The notes under the pieces are model-generated. The model was not told the origin of the DNA. It did not search any database and was given only the letters and a program-made list of their open reading frames with translations. From Patiria miniata (Eukaryota; Echinodermata; Asteroidea; Valvatida; Asterinidae), in NCBI RefSeq assembly GCF_015706575.1, contig NW_024037063.1, positions 7,936,927-8,000,926 of the forward strand: 64,000 nucleotides of DNA. The letters are read 5' to 3'. Of the stretch, positions 59,320 through 64,000 are shown one piece after another. Each line of letters starts with the position of its first letter. The stretch's first letter is position 1. The position numbers and the translations under genes were made by a program.

Positions 59320-61572
59320 CTATGATGATGTCACGAGCAACCTATTACAGTAATAACATTTCAAGGCCTTGAAGACCGCAGTCACAGGGGTCATTCGAAA
59401 GAATCGCAAACTAATAAAGAACAAACTTATGCATTACCAGCAACAGACACGTTTCAATTTACGATGAACTGAATTCGAAGAGTTATCCTGACTTGAATCC
59501 TGATGACCGATTAAGACTGTGCATTATGAACAGTCAACTCCGACTTTACCCGTCTGAAATATAATCTAAGGAAAAAAAGACCGTATGATGGCCGTGAAAT
59601 GAGGCCTGTTCCCGATTACCATATTATACTGTCAGCCATGCTAGCTATGAAAGTCAAAGCTATATATAACTCTGAATTGAATCATGAAATGTGCCAACAC
59701 ATGTCGCATTCTATCTGCCAGTATAAGACTCGTGCAGATTCCCCCTGCAGAGAGACTATTGCCCAGCATCGTGCGTGGCGTAGCTTCTTTCAATGGCCAC
59801 GATCAAAATGCTAATTCAATTCCATATCGGTCAGGTTTGCACGTGAGAAATACTGAAGATATGACGGATTTTTAGAATAACTTTAATGTAATCGATAAGG
59901 CTATACCCTTTCTGACAATTGTGAGAAGGATATCCATCCCCCCCCCCCAATTTTTTTTCTCGAAAAACATGTTACACGCACACAAACTCAAAGTGTAAAT
60001 ATTTCAAATGCGCGGGACACTTATAACACGATATAGTGTGGCTGTTCATTGCAGAAATTCTAAAAGTTATATACAACATATGGATGTTTTGCAGATATCT
60101 GTGTTGAATGTCCTGTCAGTTTTTCCCGTCGGGATCAAAAGAGGAGAGTATAGATACCGGTTGATGCATTTTGTAATCAAGATTTTCGCCTGATCAACAG
60201 TTATGTGTATTTGTCAAATTTCTCCAATTACTATTTTTCTTGACTTTTTTTTAATACCTGAAAAAAATCCAATTGACAATTTCTGTCAGCATTAAACAAC
60301 ACCAACAATTACCATAATCCGTCACGTTGTGGGGACTTTAAAAAACCAAGCTGTTACAAGTAGGCCCTAACTGTTATGAGTCAGTGCGTATCATCACCAA
60401 GCCTAATACCCGACAATCGGTCGCCCTTTGGACTCCATGGCATTTACAGGACTGTCAAGAATGCCAGCACGAATTATGGAATTACAAGGGAAACCTCTAG
60501 CAAAACACTGATCGAATTAATACTGGTGCGATCTTACACTTGCATCGTGATAAAATATATCGAGAGGAAAATACTAGACATTCTTCCGGGCTGCAGTCCG
60601 TGCACACGGCACTTACTGAGGTCTTATGAGTTGTTCATCAAACAGAACAGTGTTTTGTGACTATTTATGAATAGGAATATGAAGCATTGAAAAAGGCTTA
60701 TGATGTGGTTGTTTGTACAACTTAGCTTTAAAAAGGTTAAATTTGTTTGGAAGTTAGATTTGTGACACCACATCACATCGCAGGAAACGATCATTTGCGT
60801 TTTTTTCTCTATGCAGGTCCTAACTTCAGCGCCTCATTTTTTCAGCGCCTCAAATTGATTGATTTTGCCATCTCACATTCTTGAAGTTGTCACTAGGGTT
60901 TATTTATGTTACACTTACCACTGTGTATGCATATTAGTTTTACGTCAATTTCATGTATACACGTAGTCCTACCCCCACATTGTTGAAAAAATTCCGAATA
61001 GGCCTATGTGTAGCGCATGAACAGTCGTATTTACACGGCTTATGGTTGTTACGAATAGCACTCCTAGTGTAGCAGACGTTGTTATTTCTAGGGATTAGTC
61101 AGCTTTTCACGTGCGGTAATTGATCTAATTTGGTCAATAATTCTATCAATAATGAATGAGCTCACCATCGCCTTTTATAATTTTCACACACGAGTGTTGG
61201 TGCGTGGAAAACACAATACACGGACGGCGGATTTGAGAGGCTTGGAGATTTGGGACACAATAGTGTGCATTCATTATTTCTGGATGAATGTTAGCCATAT
61301 ACGTCGAGTGCGGCTGTCATCCATATAAAAATCGAATTGGGAGATCGCTAAAGATGTTCACCTACAACGCGATAACTGAGTTATATTGAGACAGTCCGTC
61401 ACATTGTCAGAAGTCAAGAAATTGTCTGAAGTTTAGTTAGCAACGTTTGCCCATCTTGACATGCAACATATCCAACTGCATGGACATCGCGCAGGCACTG
61501 TGGTGCGGCGTACTTTATGGGCATACGTTCAACTAATGCGTACCACATTGCTATTACATTTTACAGCATTTG
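59320..61572. other. No gene recognised
   Basis: No convincing exon. A rightward open frame at 60376-60660 (94 codons) has mixed composition and no motif. TAGGCCTA occurs at 60999. Confidence 0.35.
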
Positions 61573-61762
61573 TAAACATCAGAAAACAAAACTTTAGTCT
61601 ACCAAATAATTATGAAAGATCTTACTGGAATTTTGTTAGTGAATGACAGTCTGAAGCATCGTGTAAAATCACGGCACCTGCATGATGTGCTGACATTTTC
61701 AAGAAAAGTGATATTTTTGTATCAATTTCCAACGCTGGTCGGCCGACCAGCGTTGGGAATTG
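61573..61762 (+). mobile_element. TTAA element subfamily 1, internal fragment
   Basis: It contains GAATGACAGTCTGAAGCAT, GTGCTGACATTTTCAAGAAAA and the full palindrome CCAACGCTGGTCGG-CCGACCAGCGTTGG, matching the middle of the element at 7470-7994. Both ends are missing. Confidence 0.6.
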
Positions 61763-62165
61763 TTTTTCAAGTAGTGTTTTTTTTTTCGTGTTAATGCATC
61801 CATTTCAATAGACTCGGTGCAAAGCGTTCATTCGAATACGAGAAGAGCAGACTCGTGCCCACCCAAGGCCGGGCGCTGGGCACCGCTAATCTCTTTCACA
61901 AAGATGTCCGGGGGACTATATTTGCATGTACGTAATCATTTATTCTATGTAGGCGTACCTCAGTTAGCCCATTTGAAATATGGCGGACACGCAGAAGGGC
62001 GCTATTTGGTTTGCATAAAATTTAATTCAAAGGATTTTACCCAAATATCCTCGTGTCTGCTATATCTCAAATAGGCTAATGTTGACAGCTTCTCAACAAT
62101 CTAGCGCACATTACAAACTTGTTTCGGTTTCCTATGGTGGCTTTAAAGGGATATCGCACATATAT

Positions 62166-62582
62166 ATTGACGCCAATATTGACGCCAATATTCACGACAT
62201 GGCCCCCATGTCACAAATATTGACGCCAATATTGACGCCAATATTCACGACATGGAGCCAAGTCGCAAATATTGACGCCAATATTGACGCCAATATTCAC
62301 GACATGGACCCAAGTCGCAAATACTGACGCCAATATTGACGCCAATATTCACGACATGGACCCAAGTCGCAAATATTGACGCCAATATTGACGCCAATAT
62401 TCACGACATGAACCGAAGTCGCAAATATTGACGCCAATATTGACGCCAATATTCACGACATGGTCTCCCAGTCGCAAATATTGACGCCAATATTGACGCC
62501 AATATTCACGACATGAACCCAAGTCGCAAATAAACGGACGCCAATATTGACGCCAATATTCACGACTTGGCCCAAGTCGCAA
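62166..62582 (+). repeat. Minisatellite of 52-54-bp units, eight copies
   Basis: Each unit has ATTGACGCCAAT twice, then ATTCACGACATGG and a variable CCCAAGTCGCAAAT spacer. Counting the TTCACGAC start gives steps of 53, 52, 52, 52, 52, 53 and 54 bases. Variation is concentrated in the spacer. Its open frames on both strands are by-products of the repeat. Confidence 0.88.
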
Positions 62583-62719
62583 ACCCACTCAGGCGTGAAT
62601 TTTTTTCACAGCAACTTGGGGTGTCCATTACCCACACAGTCTGGCACCCAGACACACCTATCTATGGCTGAACGTTCGTCGTGAGGCGCAGCGCGAGCCA
62701 TGGATGTACCTGTACATTG

Positions 62720-63010
62720 GACGCAAGGTGACCGTTTTAGCCGATTTTCGGCTAACTTTGAGAGAATTTTTGTAAGAAACGAGAGTTTGACAGAAAATTT
62801 GACAGAATGGATTTTGGGGGGCAGATTTCTGGCACTGGCAATTCTGCAAAAATGGTTGTCAATTTGATTTGATGAGAACAGCAAATTTGAACAAAAACTT
62901 AACAGCAAATTTGAACAGCAAATTTGAACAAAAAATGGTACATATATTGTTTAAAAAAGCTTCTATCCTTTCAAAGAAACCCTGGCATAATGGGACAGGT
63001 TGGCTGGTCT
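62720..63010 (+). repeat. Dispersed repeat shared with 10240-10450
   Basis: Same order of blocks as the first copy, with the AGCAAATTTGAAC segment expanded to several tandem units. It ends GGGACAGGTTGGCTGGTCT directly against the foldback at 63013, so both may be parts of one larger element. Confidence 0.6.
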
Positions 63011-63012
63011 AG

Positions 63013-63547
63013 GCAAATACTTTTCGCAAAGTTGCGCTTTTAATTTTTGGGACTCGATCGAGTCTTTTTAGCCTTCGCTCGAGTCGAGTCGAGTCTTCTG
63101 ATGAGGAACGAGTCGAGTCATTTGCTTGCAGTGACTCGAGTCGAGTCGAGTCATTTGCTCGCAGTGACTCGAGTCGAGTCGAGTCATTTACCTTTAGGGA
63201 CTTGAGTCGAGTAACCAAAAATTGTGACTCGAGTCGGACTCGAGTCAAGTAACCAAAAATTGTGACTCGAGTCGGACTCGAGTCGGACTCGACTGTCGTT
63301 GACTCGAGTCATTACAACTTTGTAATGACTCGAGTCAATGACTCGACTCGAGTCCGACTCGAGTCACAATTTTTGGTGATTCGACTCGACTCGAGTCCCT
63401 AAGGGTAAATGACTCGACTTGACACGAGTCACTGCAAGCAAATGACTCAAGACGACTCAAGTCCCTCATCAGAAGACTCGACTCGACTCAAGCGAAGGCT
63501 AATCGAGTCCCAAAAATAAAAAGCGCAACTTTGCGAAAAGTATTTGC
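63013..63547. mobile_element. Foldback element built of GACTCGAGTC repeats
   Basis: It opens GCAAATACTTTTCGCAAAGT and closes with the inverse ACTTTGCGAAAAGTATTTGC. Between the unique ends, both arms are made of GACTCGAGTCGAGTC-type repeats with interspersed ACCAAAAATTGTG and TTTGCTTGCAGTGACT segments in mirror order. An inner hairpin, CATTACAACTTTGTAATG, lies near 63310-63327. The arms are not perfect; one segment is duplicated on the left. Confidence 0.75.
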
Positions 63548-63592
63548 AATGACGGTGCAAAATTTATGCTCACTTTACTTTGCGAATAGCAG

Positions 63593-63790
63593 TCATGTAC
63601 AAATATACGAGTGTCACAGACTCCAACCTAATTTGGTTCTAGAATGCACAAATTACTATCATGTACAAATATACGAGTGTCACAGACTCCAACCTAATTT
63701 GGTTCTAGAATGCACAAATTACTATCATGTACAAATATACGAGTGTCACAGACTCCAACCTAATTTGGTTCTAGAATGCACAAATTACTA
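63593..63790 (+). repeat. Three 66-bp tandem copies
   Basis: Units 63593-63658, 63659-63724 and 63725-63790 start TCATGTACAAATATACGAG and appear identical. Because 66 is divisible by three the array stays open in one frame, giving a repeated 22-residue peptide with no known motif; coding is not supported. Confidence 0.88.
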
Positions 63791-63936
63791 TCCGGGAACC
63801 AGATTTGTAAACACATTTTCTAATTCGCTGTTTCATCGTTGGTTTTGGGCGATTTCTTATAAAGCTTTTGGATTGGAACGCTCGCTTAAGTTAATGGCCT
63901 CCTTTTATAAATTTTGGTATACATAGTGTTCAAATA

Positions 63937-64000
63937 ATCGTGACTCGGACTGACTCGAGCTAAATATTTGACTCGACTCGACTCGACTCGACCTTTTGAC
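63937..64000 (+). repeat. Further GACTCGACTCG array running off the window
   Basis: GTGACTCGGACTGACTCGAG and an ACTCGACTCGACTCGAC run resume the satellite of the foldback at 63013-63547. The three 66-bp copies therefore sit between two blocks of the same satellite. The end is outside the window. Confidence 0.6.

Noticed and set aside
62079-62588. Open frames with repeated peptides on both strands
   Set aside because: Translation of the 52-54-bp minisatellite; not gene-like.
63531-63926. A 131-codon open frame with three 22-residue repeats
   Set aside because: A tandem 66-bp array stays open by arithmetic. The start lies at the edge of a foldback element and there is no promoter or splice support.
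1-64000. LTR elements, Polintons, CRISPR arrays, rRNA genes
   Set aside because: No integrase, protease, capsid or LTR pair, no regularly spaced CRISPR-like repeats with unique spacers, and no rRNA core sequence was recognised by eye.

Overview
The window reads as non-coding-rich animal DNA. Genes are split by kilobase introns with GT-AG sites, and most recognisable sequence is transposon debris: non-LTR retrotransposons, many short inverted-repeat elements, foldback elements and minisatellites. The style of the repeats (G-run elements with 8-bp duplications, TTAA elements, an abundance of the palindrome TAGGCCTA) suggests a marine invertebrate, most likely an ambulacrarian such as an echinoderm. 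That assignment is inference; no single marker proves it.

Layout. 1-14.8 kb: one leftward first coding exon (3094-3184), then short inverted-repeat elements, including a 302-bp almost perfect palindrome at 10931-11232. 14.8-18.7 kb: a leftward LINE 3' remnant, a 5'-truncated decayed LINE with endonuclease, reverse transcriptase and zinc knuckle (15190-17991), and a G-run element inserted at its 3' end. 18.7-41 kb: mainly dispersed repeats, with a small LINE endonuclease fragment near 31 kb. 41-42.5 kb: two leftward exon-like segments of uncertain identity.

47.0-55.4 kb holds the best gene, a rightward four-exon secretory precursor of 169 residues. It has a signal peptide, a single LDL-receptor class A module lacking one cysteine pair, and a tail of KR-bounded repeats that would release three 12-residue Gln-initial peptides (QGSVNQQGNPYA once, QGSVNQQGNVYA twice) and a pentapeptide QGAPN. 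It looks like a neuropeptide or peptide-hormone precursor, perhaps an undescribed one. A TATA box, consistent phase-1 introns and a poly(A) signal support it. Its introns carry a 1.7-kb foldback element with 21-bp arrays, tRNA-like SINE heads and small inverted-repeat elements.

57.4-59.1 kb holds a leftward gene for an unrecognised Ser/Arg-rich protein with a coiled coil, convergent with the precursor gene; its 3' exon or exons are not identified. The last 2 kb is repeat-dense: a 52-54-bp minisatellite, a foldback element built of GACTCGAGTC, and three 66-bp tandem copies.

No operons, CRISPR arrays, rRNA or convincing functional tRNA genes were seen, and no LTR or Polinton-type element was recognised.
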